Assembly (NCBI RefSeq): GCF_030687575.1
Contig: NZ_CP117439.1
Location: forward strand, 2,719,501 to 2,783,500
Length of the DNA: 64,000 bases
Direction of reading: 5' to 3'
Source of the DNA: Pseudomonas sp. FP2309
GTDB taxonomy: Bacteria; Pseudomonadota; Gammaproteobacteria; Pseudomonadales; Pseudomonadaceae
Within the stretch, counting starts at the first letter, position 1, and each line of letters starts with the position of its first letter. Made by a program: the position numbers and the translations under genes. This document shows positions 17,402 through 26,436 of this stretch, one piece after another. The notes beneath the pieces were generated by a model. The model did not search any database, was not told where the DNA came from, and was given only the letters and a program-made list of their open reading frames with translations.

Positions 17402-18817
17402 TCACTTCGCGCTGGCGACCACCGTGTCCGGCTGCCAGCCACCCCCCAGCGCCTTGTAGATCGCCACTATCCCGCGATACAGGTCGACTTCGGCCTGGGC
17501 CTGGGAGTCTTCGGCGGCCAGGCGTTCGCGTTGGGCGTCGAGCAGTACCAGGAAGTCCACGGTGCCTTCGCGGTAGCGGATCGCGGCGAGGTCGGCGGCG
17601 GCGCGGCTGGACTCACTCTGACGGATCAGCGAAACCAGGCGCTGTTGGCGTTTGCCGTAATCACTGAAGGCGTTTTCCGATTCTTCCAGGGCCAGCAGCA
17701 CTTGCTGCTCATAGGTGGCCAATGCGCCATCGGCTTCGGCGTCAGCACCGCGCAGGCGGGCACGCACGCTGCCGAGGTCGAACGCGGCCCAGGTGATGCT
17801 CGGGCCCAGCGTCCAGGCGTTGGCGGCAGACGAGCCGATCTGCGAACCACGCCCGGCGGTGAAGCCGAGGAAGCCGCTGAGGCTCACCCGTGGGAACAGG
17901 TCGGCCTTGGCCACGCCAATGCGCGCGGTGGCGGCGGCCAGTTTGCGTTCGGCGCTGAGGATGTCCGGACGCCGTTGCAGCAATTGCCCTGGGTCGCCGA
18001 TCGGCAGTGCCTTGGCAATCGCCGGCAAGTCCTTGGGGCTCAGGTCCACGCTGAGTGTGTCCGGGCGCTGGCCGAGGAGGGTGGCGATGCGGTTACGCTC
18101 GCGCACTTGTTCGGCTTGCAGTTGCGGCACGCTGGCTTCCACCCCCGCCAGGCGTGCGTCGGCACGCTCGACATCGAGTTGGTCACCCACCCCGGCATCG
18201 CGCAGGCTGACGGTGATGGTGCGCGATTCCTGCTGGTTTTTCAGGTTGGCCAGGGCGATACGTTCACGCAACTGTGCGCCCCGCAGTTGACCGTAGGCAT
18301 CCACCAATTCAGCAATCATGGTGACCTGCAGTTGGTACAGGTCCGCTTCTGCGGCTTGCTGGTCGGCGTCGCTGGCTTCCAGATTGCGCTGGATGCGCCC
18401 GAACAGGTCCAGCTCCCAGGCCATGTCCAGGCCCAGGTCGTAGCGCTCGGTCTTGACCCGGCGCGTGGTTTGCCCGGGGATCTGGCCTTTGCCCTGGTCA
18501 CTGCTGACGCGGCTGGTGATGGTCGGCATGGCGTCATTGCTGGCGTCATCGCGGATCGCCCGTGCCGCCCGCAGGCGGGCAAAGGCCACGCGCAGGTCAC
18601 GGTTGCCTTGCAGCGACTGCGTCACCAACTGGTTCAGGGTCGGGTCTTCGAACTGTTGCCACCAGATGCCTTCGAACTTGGCATGGTCATATTGCCTGGC
18701 GTCCGCGGCGGCGGTGATGTTCGCCGCCTCCGGGGTTTGGGTTTTATAGTCCGGGCCCACGGTACAGGCGCTCAGCGCCAATACCAGCAGACTCGGCAAA
18801 AATACGTTCACACTCAT
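17402..18817 (-). CDS. oprN: RND efflux outer-membrane lipoprotein (OprN/OprM family)
   Basis: A 471-residue protein with a lipoprotein signal (LLVLALSAC, lipobox Cys at residue 18) and two outer-membrane efflux (TolC-like) repeats. Typical pieces are WWQQFEDPTLNQLV near the N-terminus, RYDLGLDMAWELDLFGR and LGPSITWAAFDLGSVRARL, GTVDFLVLLDAQR and YKALGGGW near the end. It forms the outer-membrane channel of the tripartite pump with the MexE- and MexF-like proteins encoded just upstream; its start overlaps the mexF stop by 4 bases. The operon order and the MexF match make OprN the best name, though symbol transfer is by homology recall only. Confidence 0.88.
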   Translation of the reverse strand: MSVNVFLPSLLVLALSACTVGPDYKTQTPEAANITAAADARQYDHAKFEGIWWQQFEDPTLNQLVTQSLQGNRDLRVAFARLRAARAIRDDASNDAMPTITSRVSSDQGKGQIPGQTTRRVKTERYDLGLDMAWELDLFGRIQRNLEASDADQQAAEADLYQLQVTMIAELVDAYGQLRGAQLRERIALANLKNQQESRTITVSLRDAGVGDQLDVERADARLAGVEASVPQLQAEQVRERNRIATLLGQRPDTLSVDLSPKDLPAIAKALPIGDPGQLLQRRPDILSAERKLAAATARIGVAKADLFPRVSLSGFLGFTAGRGSQIGSSAANAWTLGPSITWAAFDLGSVRARLRGADAEADGALATYEQQVLLALEESENAFSDYGKRQQRLVSLIRQSESSRAAADLAAIRYREGTVDFLVLLDAQRERLAAEDSQAQAEVDLYRGIVAIYKALGGGWQPDTVVASAK

Positions 18818-21800
18818 TGCTGTGTCTCCAGCTTCAGGGCCTTGGCCGCTTTGCGCGCTTCGCTGCGCTCCACATAGCGCCGGATCAATACGTAGAACAC
18901 CGGCGTCAGCAATAGACCGAAGAAGGTCACCCCGATCATCCCGGAGAACACCGCCACGCCCATGGCATGACGCATCTCGGCACCCGCACCGCTGGAGAGC
19001 ACCAAGGGCACCACACCCATGATGAAGGCGAAGGAGGTCATCAGGATCGGCCGTAGACGCAGGCGGCAGGCTTCCAGTACCGCAGCGAGCGGGTCGAGGC
19101 CTTCCTGTTGTTTGTCCTTGGCGAATTCGACGATCAGAATCGCGTTCTTACAGGCCAGGCCCACCAGCACGATCAGGCCTATCTGGGTGAAGATGTTGTT
19201 GTCGCCGCCCGAGATGATCACCCCGGTAATGGCCGACAGCAGCGTCATCGGTACGATCAAAATCACCGCCAGCGGCAGGCTCCAGCTTTCGTATTGGGCG
19301 GCCAGTACCAGGAACGCCAGCAGTACGCAGAGCGGGAACACGAACAGCGCGGTGTTGCCCGAGAGGATTTGCTGATAGGTCAGGTCGGTCCACTCGTAGG
19401 TCATGCCGTTGGGCAGTTCCTCTTTCAGCAGTTTTTCAATCGCGGCCTGGGCCTGGCCCGAGCTGTAGCCCGGTGCGGCGTTGCCGTTGATTTCAGCGGT
19501 GATAAAGCCGTTGTAGTGCATCACGCGGTCCGGCCCGGAGGTGTCGCTGACCTTGATAAAGGTCGCCAGCGGGATCATCTCGCCTTTGTTGTTGCGCACT
19601 TTGAGCTGGCCGATCTGGTCGGCGTCCTGGCGGAACTGTTGCTCAGCCTGCACGTTGACCTGATAAGTGCGCCCGAAACGGTTGAAGTCGTTGGCATACA
19701 GCGAGCCCAGGTAGACCTGCAGGGTGTCGAAGATGTCGCTGATCGCCACGCCGTGGGTCTTGGCCTTTTCCCGGTCGATGGCGGCATCGACCTGGGGCAC
19801 GTTGACCGTGTAGCTGGTGAACAGGCCGAACAGTTCCGGCACGCTGCGGCTCTTGGTGATCACGTTCTGCACTTCTTTGTACAGTTCGTCATAGCCCAGG
19901 TTGCCACGGTCTTCGATCTGCAGGCGGAACCCGCCGATCGTGCCCAGGCCCTGTACCGGTGGCGGCGGGAAGATCGCCATGTAGGCTTCTTCGATATTGG
20001 CGTATTGGCCATTCAACGCACCGGCAATCGCCCCGGCGGACATGCTCGCATCTTTGCGCTCATCGAAGGGCTTCAAGGTGACGAACACGATGCCGCTGTT
20101 CGGGCTGTTGGTGAAGCCATTGATCGACAGACCCGGGAAGGCAATCGCAGCTTCCACGCCGGGCTGCTTCAGCGCAATGTCAGACATGCGCTTCATCACG
20201 TTTTCGGTACGGTCCAGGCTCGCGGCGTCGGGCAGTTGGGCGAACGCCACCAGGTACTGCTTGTCCTGGGCCGGTACGAAACCGGTCGGGGTGTGGGCAA
20301 AGCCGAAGAACGTCAGCACCATCAAACCGGCGTAGACGAACAGCGCGATACCACTGCCGCGAATCACCCGGCGTACCGTGCCCACGTAGCCATGGCTGGC
20401 CTTTTCAAAAAAGCGGTTGAAGGGGCGGAACAGCCAGCCGCCAAACAGCTTGTCGAGGAACTTCGAGAAGCGATCCTTCGGTGCATCGTGACTGCGCAGC
20501 AGTACGGCAGCCAGGGCAGGGGACAGGGTCAGCGAGTTGAACGCCGAGATCACCGTCGAGATCGCAATGGTCAAGGCGAACTGTTTGTAGAACTGCCCGG
20601 TCAAGCCACTGATGAACGCGGCTGGAATGAACACCGCACACAGCACCAGTGCCGTGGCGATGATCGGTCCGGTCACCTCGCTCATGGCTTTTTCAGTGGC
20701 CGGGAACGGCTCCAGGCCCAGCTCGATATTACGTTCGACGTTCTCCACTACCACGATGGCGTCGTCCACCACGATACCGATGGCCAGTACCAGGCCAAAC
20801 AGCGACAGGGCATTGAGCGAGAACCCGAACAGGTGCATCACCGCAAACGTACCGATCAAGGATACCGGCACCGCCACCAACGGAATGATCGAGGCGCGCC
20901 AGGTCTGCAGGAACAGGATGACCACCAGCACCACGAGGATCAGCGCTTCGAACAGGGTGTGCACAACCGCTTCGATGGAACCGCGTACAAAGATCGTCGG
21001 GTCGTACGCAATGCGGTAATCCATACCCGCCGGGAAACTCTTTTTCAGCTCGGCCATCTTGGCGCGCACATCGTTGGAGATGTCGATGGCATTCGAACCG
21101 GGGCGCTGGAAGATCGGAATCGCAACGGCCGGCTGGTTATCGATCAGCGAGCGCAGCGCGTATTGGCTGGAGCCCAGTTCGACTCTGGCGATGTCCTTGA
21201 GGCGCGTGATTTCACCGTTGGCGCCGGCGCGAATCACGATGTTCTCGAACTCTTCCTCGGTCACCAGGCGCCCTTGGGTATTGACCGATAACTGAAAGCT
21301 GGTGTCGGACGGCGCAGGCTGTGCGCCCAAGGCGCCGGCCGCGACCTGGCGGTTCTGCTCGCGGATCGCCGTCACCACGTCGGTGGCGGTGAGGTTGCGC
21401 GAGGCGGTTTTGTTCGGGTCCAGCCAGACGCGCAGGGAGTAATCGCCCATGCCGAACAGCTGTACATCGCCCACACCACCCAGACGCGCCAACTCATCCT
21501 TGATATTGAGGATCGCGTAGTTGGACAGGTAGAGCATGTCGTAGCGCTGATCCGGGGAGGTCAAGTGCACCACCATGGTCAGGTCGGGGGAGGCCTTGTC
21601 CACGGTGATACCGATGCGCGTGACTTCCTCAGGCAGCTTTGGCTGCGTGCGGGTCACCCGGTTCTGCACCTGCACCTGTGCGTTGTCCAGGTCGGTGCCC
21701 AGGGCGAAGGTGATGGTCAGGGTCAGTTTGCCGTCGGCGGTCGATTGCGAGGACATGTACAGCATGTTCTCGACACCGGTGATGGCTTGTTCCAGCGGGG

Positions 21801-21993
21801 CTGCAACGGTTTCACCGATGACCTTGGGGTTGGCGCCGGGGAAGTTGGCGCGCACCACCACGGTGGGCGGTACCACTTCCGGGTATTCGCTGATCGGCAA
21901 TTGGAACAGCGAAATCGCGCCGGCGATCAGGATCAACAGCGAGAGCACCGCCGCGAAGATCGGCCGCGAAATGAAGAACTTGGAAAAATTCAT
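18814..21993 (-). CDS. mexF: RND multidrug efflux inner-membrane transporter MexF
   Basis: A 1059-residue HAE1-family RND proton antiporter with 12 expected membrane helices and two large periplasmic loops. The N-terminus (FFISRPIFAAVLSLLILIAG, then LPISEYPEVVPPTVVVRANF) and TM4 block (LGLVLAIGIVVDDAIVVVEN-like, with the proton-relay Asp pair) match MexF closely as I recall it. MexF pumps export chloramphenicol, fluoroquinolones, trimethoprim and quinolone signal precursors. It lies 15 bases after mexE and overlaps the OprN-type gene. Length equals the family norm (about 1060). Confidence 0.93.
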   Translation of the reverse strand: MNFSKFFISRPIFAAVLSLLILIAGAISLFQLPISEYPEVVPPTVVVRANFPGANPKVIGETVAAPLEQAITGVENMLYMSSQSTADGKLTLTITFALGTDLDNAQVQVQNRVTRTQPKLPEEVTRIGITVDKASPDLTMVVHLTSPDQRYDMLYLSNYAILNIKDELARLGGVGDVQLFGMGDYSLRVWLDPNKTASRNLTATDVVTAIREQNRQVAAGALGAQPAPSDTSFQLSVNTQGRLVTEEEFENIVIRAGANGEITRLKDIARVELGSSQYALRSLIDNQPAVAIPIFQRPGSNAIDISNDVRAKMAELKKSFPAGMDYRIAYDPTIFVRGSIEAVVHTLFEALILVVLVVILFLQTWRASIIPLVAVPVSLIGTFAVMHLFGFSLNALSLFGLVLAIGIVVDDAIVVVENVERNIELGLEPFPATEKAMSEVTGPIIATALVLCAVFIPAAFISGLTGQFYKQFALTIAISTVISAFNSLTLSPALAAVLLRSHDAPKDRFSKFLDKLFGGWLFRPFNRFFEKASHGYVGTVRRVIRGSGIALFVYAGLMVLTFFGFAHTPTGFVPAQDKQYLVAFAQLPDAASLDRTENVMKRMSDIALKQPGVEAAIAFPGLSINGFTNSPNSGIVFVTLKPFDERKDASMSAGAIAGALNGQYANIEEAYMAIFPPPPVQGLGTIGGFRLQIEDRGNLGYDELYKEVQNVITKSRSVPELFGLFTSYTVNVPQVDAAIDREKAKTHGVAISDIFDTLQVYLGSLYANDFNRFGRTYQVNVQAEQQFRQDADQIGQLKVRNNKGEMIPLATFIKVSDTSGPDRVMHYNGFITAEINGNAAPGYSSGQAQAAIEKLLKEELPNGMTYEWTDLTYQQILSGNTALFVFPLCVLLAFLVLAAQYESWSLPLAVILIVPMTLLSAITGVIISGGDNNIFTQIGLIVLVGLACKNAILIVEFAKDKQQEGLDPLAAVLEACRLRLRPILMTSFAFIMGVVPLVLSSGAGAEMRHAMGVAVFSGMIGVTFFGLLLTPVFYVLIRRYVERSEARKAAKALKLETQQ

Positions 21994-22008
21994 CGTGAGT
22001 CGTATCCC

Positions 22009-23250
22009 TTAACCGCGTGGAGTCGCAACGGCTGCGAGTTTGGGCGCGGCTTTATCCGGCGCCACTTGCTCCAGGTTGCTGGCTTCAAGCGCTTGTCGTT
22101 GTTGGGCCAAGGCGGCGAGGGTTTCCTTGCTGGCCATCGGAATGGTTTCCGGCGCGACCGGCGAACCTGGACGCACGCGTTGCAGGCCCTTGACGATAAT
22201 GGTGTCGTCCTTGTTCAGGCCGTTGCGCACGATTCGCAGCCCTTCGATCTTCGGCCCCAGTTCCACGGCGCGGTACGCCGGCTTGTCGCCGTCCATCACC
22301 AGCACGAACTTCTTGCCAAGGTCCGTGCCCACGGCCTCGTCGTTGATCAGCACGGCGGAGTAGGTGCCGCTGCCAACCAGCTTCAGGCGCGCATACAGAC
22401 CGGGCGTGAATTCGCCCTTGCTGTTATCGAACACCGCGCGGCCTCGGATGGTGCCGGTGGCCGGGTTGACCTGGTTGTCGACAAAGTTCATCTGGCCCAG
22501 GTGCGGGTTGCCGGTTTCGTTGGACAGGCCCAGGTACACCGGCGTGGTGGCGCCGCGGCGGCCCTGACGCGCCAGCTCGGTGTACTTGAGGTACACGCGC
22601 TCGTCGGCGTCGAAGTAGGCGTAGACCTTATCGGTGGAGACCACGCTGGTCAGCGCCGTCACATCGGCGGTTACCAGGTTGCCGGCGGTGATTTCGGCAC
22701 GGCTGACCCGGCCGCTGATGGGGGAGGTGACACGGGTAAAACTCAGGTTCAGTTTGGCCAGGTCCAACTGCGCCTGGATCCCGGCGACGGCGGCGCGGGC
22801 TTCCTGGGCGGCGGTGGTGCGCGAGTCGGCCAGTTCGGCGGAGATCGCGTTGCTCTGGCGCAGGCGCTCGCCACGTTGGGCTTCGTTATCACTGCGGGTG
22901 GCGGCGGCTTTGGTTTGAGCCAGCTGGGCCTCAAGGCGACGCACTTCAGCCTGGAACGGACGCGGGTCGATCTGGAACAGCACGTCGCCTTTCTTGACCA
23001 AAGCGCCTTCGGTGAAAGCGACTTGGTCAATCTGGCCCGACACGCGCGGACGGATCTGTACGGTTTCCGGTGCTTCCAGGCGGCCGGTGAACTCGTCCCA
23101 CTCGTTGACTGGCTGCTCAAGCACCTTGGCCACACTGACTTTCGCCGCAGGCATGGCAGCTGCTTGTTCCGGGGACTTGCCGCACGCGCTCATCACCACC
23201 ACGGCCAGAATCGCCAGGGGCAAGCGCAAATGTTTGAGTGACTGTTCCAT
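22009..23250 (-). CDS. mexE: RND efflux periplasmic adaptor MexE
   Basis: A 413-residue membrane fusion protein. The signal carries a lipobox-like VVVMSACGK. Then come the lipoyl/hairpin halves (VQIRPRVSGQIDQVAFTEGA and LSFTRVTSPISGRVSRAEIT) around a coiled-coil hairpin, and a beta-barrel region. It couples MexF to the outer-membrane channel. Start taken at ATG 23250; an ATG at 23259 adds three residues and has GGCGG just upstream, so the exact start is open. First gene of the operon; no mexT-type LysR gene is adjacent. Confidence 0.9.
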   Translation of the reverse strand: MEQSLKHLRLPLAILAVVVMSACGKSPEQAAAMPAAKVSVAKVLEQPVNEWDEFTGRLEAPETVQIRPRVSGQIDQVAFTEGALVKKGDVLFQIDPRPFQAEVRRLEAQLAQTKAAATRSDNEAQRGERLRQSNAISAELADSRTTAAQEARAAVAGIQAQLDLAKLNLSFTRVTSPISGRVSRAEITAGNLVTADVTALTSVVSTDKVYAYFDADERVYLKYTELARQGRRGATTPVYLGLSNETGNPHLGQMNFVDNQVNPATGTIRGRAVFDNSKGEFTPGLYARLKLVGSGTYSAVLINDEAVGTDLGKKFVLVMDGDKPAYRAVELGPKIEGLRIVRNGLNKDDTIIVKGLQRVRPGSPVAPETIPMASKETLAALAQQRQALEASNLEQVAPDKAAPKLAAVATPRG

Positions 23251-23740
23251 GAGGTGCATCCGCCAATGTATTTGAGATGGGCGGATCATGCGCGGCGAGG
23301 TGCTATGTCACGAATCGAATGAAGCAAAGGTAACTATCATTCGGAATGATATAAGGGCGAGCTGAGCCCTCTAGGATGGGGGTTTCGTTAGGGGCCTATC
23401 AATGGCTGTGATGACAAAGCACTGTTGCGTCGGCTGAAACAAAGCCGTTCAGGGGGCAACCTCTCTGCCACAGCTGGCCGGCATCAGGCGCGTGTGTTGC
23501 AACCGCTCGATGCGCTTGACCCGCTGGCGCCACCCATGCCGCCGTATCCATGGGAGACGGCCCGTCGCCCAAACGTCTGGCGCGGCCGCTGCCAGTGTCG
23601 TTATCAGGCGAATCCGTGCCGCAATGAGGCTATTTTGGTCAGAGGCATGCCGCGTAATGTGACCCGTCATTGAAAAATGATGATCGCCTGACCCTCCAGT
23701 CAGTACGTCTTAACGTCGATCACAGAGAATAAAAACATCG
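23251..23740. other. Intergenic region between mexE and the amino acid permease
   Basis: About 490 bases between two divergent genes, holding the mexE promoter region and the permease promoter. A perfect inverted repeat lies at 23336-23350. An 82-codon plus-strand frame (23425-23673) is Arg/Pro-rich without a ribosome site or recognisable similarity and is not called. No regulator gene and no repeat element were seen. Confidence 0.6.
23336..23350. promoter_or_regulatory. Inverted repeat upstream of mexE
   Basis: ATCATTC-G-GAATGAT is a perfect 7-1-7 palindrome 86-100 bases upstream of the mexE start. It is a plausible operator for a regulator of the efflux operon. I cannot match it to the MexT/nod-box consensus, so the regulator is unknown. 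Confidence 0.4.
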
Positions 23741-25150
23741 ATGAATAGCCCGATTTCCAAGGATTCAAACGGCCAACTGGCGCAGGGGTTCAAGCCGCGG
23801 CATGTGACCATGCTCTCTATTGCAGGGATTATCGGCGCGGGGTTGTTTGTCGGCTCCGGCCACGCGATAGCGGCGGCGGGCCCGGCTGTGATGCTGGCCT
23901 ATCTGTTTTCCGGACTGCTGGTGGTGTTGGTCATGCGCATGCTCGGCGAAATGGCCGTAGCCAACCCCGACACCGGTTCGTTCTCCACGTACGCCGACCA
24001 GGCAATCGGGCGCTGGGCCGGGTTCACCATTGGTTGGCTGTATTGGTGGTTCTGGGTGCTGGTGATTCCCATCGAAGCCCTGGCCGCCGGGCATATCCTC
24101 AATCAGTGGATTCCCCAGATCGACGCTTGGCTGTTTGCCTTGTTGTCGATCTTTTTGTTGGTGATTACCAACCTGTTCAGCGTCTCCAAGTACGGCGAGT
24201 TCGAGTTCTGGTTTGCCATGGCCAAGGTCATCGCGATCATCGGCTTTATCGGCCTGGGCGGGGCGGTGTTGATGGGCTGGATTCCCGAGCGGGAAGCCAG
24301 CGGCCTGAGCACGCTGATGCAGGAACATGGCGGTTTTGCGCCCAACGGGCTGTCGGCGGTGGTCGGGGCCTTCATCACCATCATGTTCAGTTTCATCGGC
24401 ACCGAGGCCGTCACGATTGCCGCGGCCGAGTCCGATAACCCCGCGCAGAACATTGCCCGGGCGACCCGCTCGGTGATGTGGCGCATCGGCGTGTTTTACG
24501 TGTTGTCGATCTTCGTGGTGATTTCCGTGGTGCCGTGGAATGACCCGCTGCTGGCCTCGGTGGGCTCATACCAGCGCGCGCTGGAGTTGATGAACATCCC
24601 CCACGCCAAGATCCTGGTGGACGTGGTGGTGTTGATCGCCGTGGCCAGTTGCATGAACTCCTCGATCTACATTGCCTCGCGCATGCTGTATTCCCTGGGC
24701 AAGCGCGGGGATGCGCCGATGCTGATGAAAAAAACCTCGGCCGCAAGCGTGCCAAGGGCGGCCGTGGTCGCCAGTACCGTGCTCGGGGCCGGCGTGACGT
24801 TGCTCAGTTATTTCATGCCGGCCGGGCTGTTCCAGTTTCTGTTGGCCAGTTCGGGGGCCATTGCGCTGGTGGTGTACCTGGTGATTGCCGTTTCGCAACT
24901 GCGCATGCGCAAGATCCTGCAACGACGCAATACCCCGCTGACTTTCAAGATGTGGTTGTTCCCCTGGCTGACGTGGGTGGTCATCGCCTTCATTTGCGCG
25001 GCCTTGGGGGTGATGCTGTTCACGCCCGAGCATCGTCTTGAGGTGTCGTCGACCATCGGACTGGCGTTGTTGATCTCCCTGGTCGGCGTGCTCACCGCGC
25101 GGCAACCCGACCTCGTGCGCAAACCGATGCCCATCGCCTCGCGGCCATGA
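23741..25150 (+). CDS. APC-family amino acid permease (GabP-like)
   Basis: A 469-residue membrane protein with about 12 hydrophobic segments. The N-terminal block FKPRHVTMLSIAGIIGAGLF and the GSGHAIAAAGPAVMLAY stretch mark the amino acid transporter (AAT) subgroup of the APC family. FSFIGTEAVTIAAAESDNP is the consensus loop. Close resemblance to GABA permeases is seen, but substrate cannot be fixed from sequence. It overlaps the following GlxA-type regulator by 4 bases (ATGA), so the two are translated together and the regulator may control uptake or use of the same amino acid. Confidence 0.88.
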   Translation: MNSPISKDSNGQLAQGFKPRHVTMLSIAGIIGAGLFVGSGHAIAAAGPAVMLAYLFSGLLVVLVMRMLGEMAVANPDTGSFSTYADQAIGRWAGFTIGWLYWWFWVLVIPIEALAAGHILNQWIPQIDAWLFALLSIFLLVITNLFSVSKYGEFEFWFAMAKVIAIIGFIGLGGAVLMGWIPEREASGLSTLMQEHGGFAPNGLSAVVGAFITIMFSFIGTEAVTIAAAESDNPAQNIARATRSVMWRIGVFYVLSIFVVISVVPWNDPLLASVGSYQRALELMNIPHAKILVDVVVLIAVASCMNSSIYIASRMLYSLGKRGDAPMLMKKTSAASVPRAAVVASTVLGAGVTLLSYFMPAGLFQFLLASSGAIALVVYLVIAVSQLRMRKILQRRNTPLTFKMWLFPWLTWVVIAFICAALGVMLFTPEHRLEVSSTIGLALLISLVGVLTARQPDLVRKPMPIASRP

Positions 25151-26223
25151 GCGTTCGCCCCGTCACCCGCGTGGTGTTTGTGTTGCTGGATCAGTTCACG
25201 CTGATCTCATTGGCCTCTGCGGTGGAGCCGCTGCGTATGGCCAACCAGCTGTCGGGCCAGGAGCTCTACCGTTGGCATACCGCCAGCTGCGACGGTCACC
25301 CGGTATGGGCCAGCGATGGCATGCCGATCACCCCCGACGGGTCAATAGACAACGCGCCGCCCGCCGATATCGTGTTTGTCTGTGGCGGTACCGGGATTCA
25401 AAGCACCGTGACCGGCGAACTGGTTAAGTGGCTGCGCGCCCAGGCACGTTATTCCAAGCGCCTGGGTGGCATCTGCACCGGCAGTTGGGTATTGGCGCGG
25501 GCAGGGCTGCTCGACGGTTTTGAATGCAGCGTGCATTGGGAGTGGCTGGCCGCCATGCAGGAAGCCTTCCCACGGGTGACCCTCAGTGCCAGCGTGTTCA
25601 CCCTCGACCGTGATCGCCTGACCAGTTCCGGCGGCACTGCGCCCATGGACATGATGCTGCACGTGATCGGGCGTGATCATGGACACGAACTATCAGCGGC
25701 CATCTCCGACATGTTCGTGTACGAGCGCATGCGCAATGAACAAGACCACCAGCGCGTGCCGCTCAAGCACATGCTCGGCACGCAGCAACCGAAGTTGCAG
25801 GAAATCGTCGCGCTGATGGAAGCCAACCTCGAGGAACCGATCAACCTCGACCAGTTGGCGGAGTATGTGGCCCTGTCGCGCCGTCAGCTCGAGCGGATGT
25901 TCCAGAAGTACTTGCGCTGCTCACCGTCACGCTACTACCTCAGGCTGCGGCTGATCCGTGCGCGTCAGTTGCTCAAGCAAACCCCCATCTCCATCGTAGA
26001 GCTGGCGGTGCTCTGCGGCTTTGTGTCCACGCCGCACTTTTCCAAATGCTACCGCGAGTACTTTGGCGTGCCCCCCAGCGACGAACGCCTGGTGACCACG
26101 GATGAGCGCGTTGTCGCGCTCAAACCCATCATTCAGACGGTGCCGGCACCCATGCCGATGAGTGCGTTGGAGCAGGCGCGCGGGGAGTCGACATTTGCCA
26201 GTGTGAAAAACCTGAAGTCCTGA
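25147..26223 (+). CDS. GlxA-type AraC-family regulator (DJ-1/PfpI domain)
   Basis: A 358-residue regulator. Residues about 8-175 form a DJ-1/PfpI class I glutaminase-like domain (RVVFVLLDQFTLISLASAVE; IVFVCGGTGIQ; GGICTGSWVLARAGLLDG with the elbow Cys). Residues about 225-320 hold the AraC DNA-binding part (LEEPINLDQLAEYVALSRRQ; LERMFQKYLRCSPSRYY; ISIVELAVLCGFVSTPHFSK). Such proteins (ArgR, CdhR, GbdR in Pseudomonas) control amino acid or quaternary amine catabolism. Overlap with the permease suggests a linked role. Confidence 0.88.
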   Translation: MSVRPVTRVVFVLLDQFTLISLASAVEPLRMANQLSGQELYRWHTASCDGHPVWASDGMPITPDGSIDNAPPADIVFVCGGTGIQSTVTGELVKWLRAQARYSKRLGGICTGSWVLARAGLLDGFECSVHWEWLAAMQEAFPRVTLSASVFTLDRDRLTSSGGTAPMDMMLHVIGRDHGHELSAAISDMFVYERMRNEQDHQRVPLKHMLGTQQPKLQEIVALMEANLEEPINLDQLAEYVALSRRQLERMFQKYLRCSPSRYYLRLRLIRARQLLKQTPISIVELAVLCGFVSTPHFSKCYREYFGVPPSDERLVTTDERVVALKPIIQTVPAPMPMSALEQARGESTFASVKNLKS

Positions 26224-26364
26224 CGGCCTGGCGCAGGGTGCGCGAGTGGATATTCCCATTGGTTCAGCTTTAATACTCTGCACATGAGGCAAGGCTCACG
26301 GTGCGCGCGGCGCTTGTGCGGTCATCCGCCTGTCACAAATCGGACGGAAGGCATGCAGCGGCTC

Positions 26365-26391
26365 TAAAGTTGTCAGGGGCAGGGCAGATAA
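26365..26391 (+). promoter_or_regulatory. FliA (sigma-28) promoter of chemosensory cluster 1
   Basis: TAAA at 26365-26368, then exactly 15 bases, then GCAGATAA at 26384-26391. The sigma-28 consensus is TAAA-N15-GCCGATAA, so only one position differs. It lies 46 bases upstream of the first receptor-type gene. This predicts co-expression of the cluster with late flagellar genes. Confidence 0.75.
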
Positions 26392-26436
26392 CCCCTATGT
26401 CGCCTATATCCGCAACAACGTTCAAGGATCGAATTC

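Noticed and set aside
17366..18877. 503-codon frame on the plus strand
   Set aside because: Antisense to the OprN-type gene; no domain, no ribosome site.
19108..21291. 727-codon frame on the plus strand
   Set aside because: It runs antisense to mexF, is full of His/Gln/Arg from reverse reading of GC-rich codons and has no recognisable domain.
23425..23673. 82-codon frame upstream of the amino acid permease
   Set aside because: Arg/Pro-rich, no ribosome site and no similarity that I can recognise; treated as intergenic.
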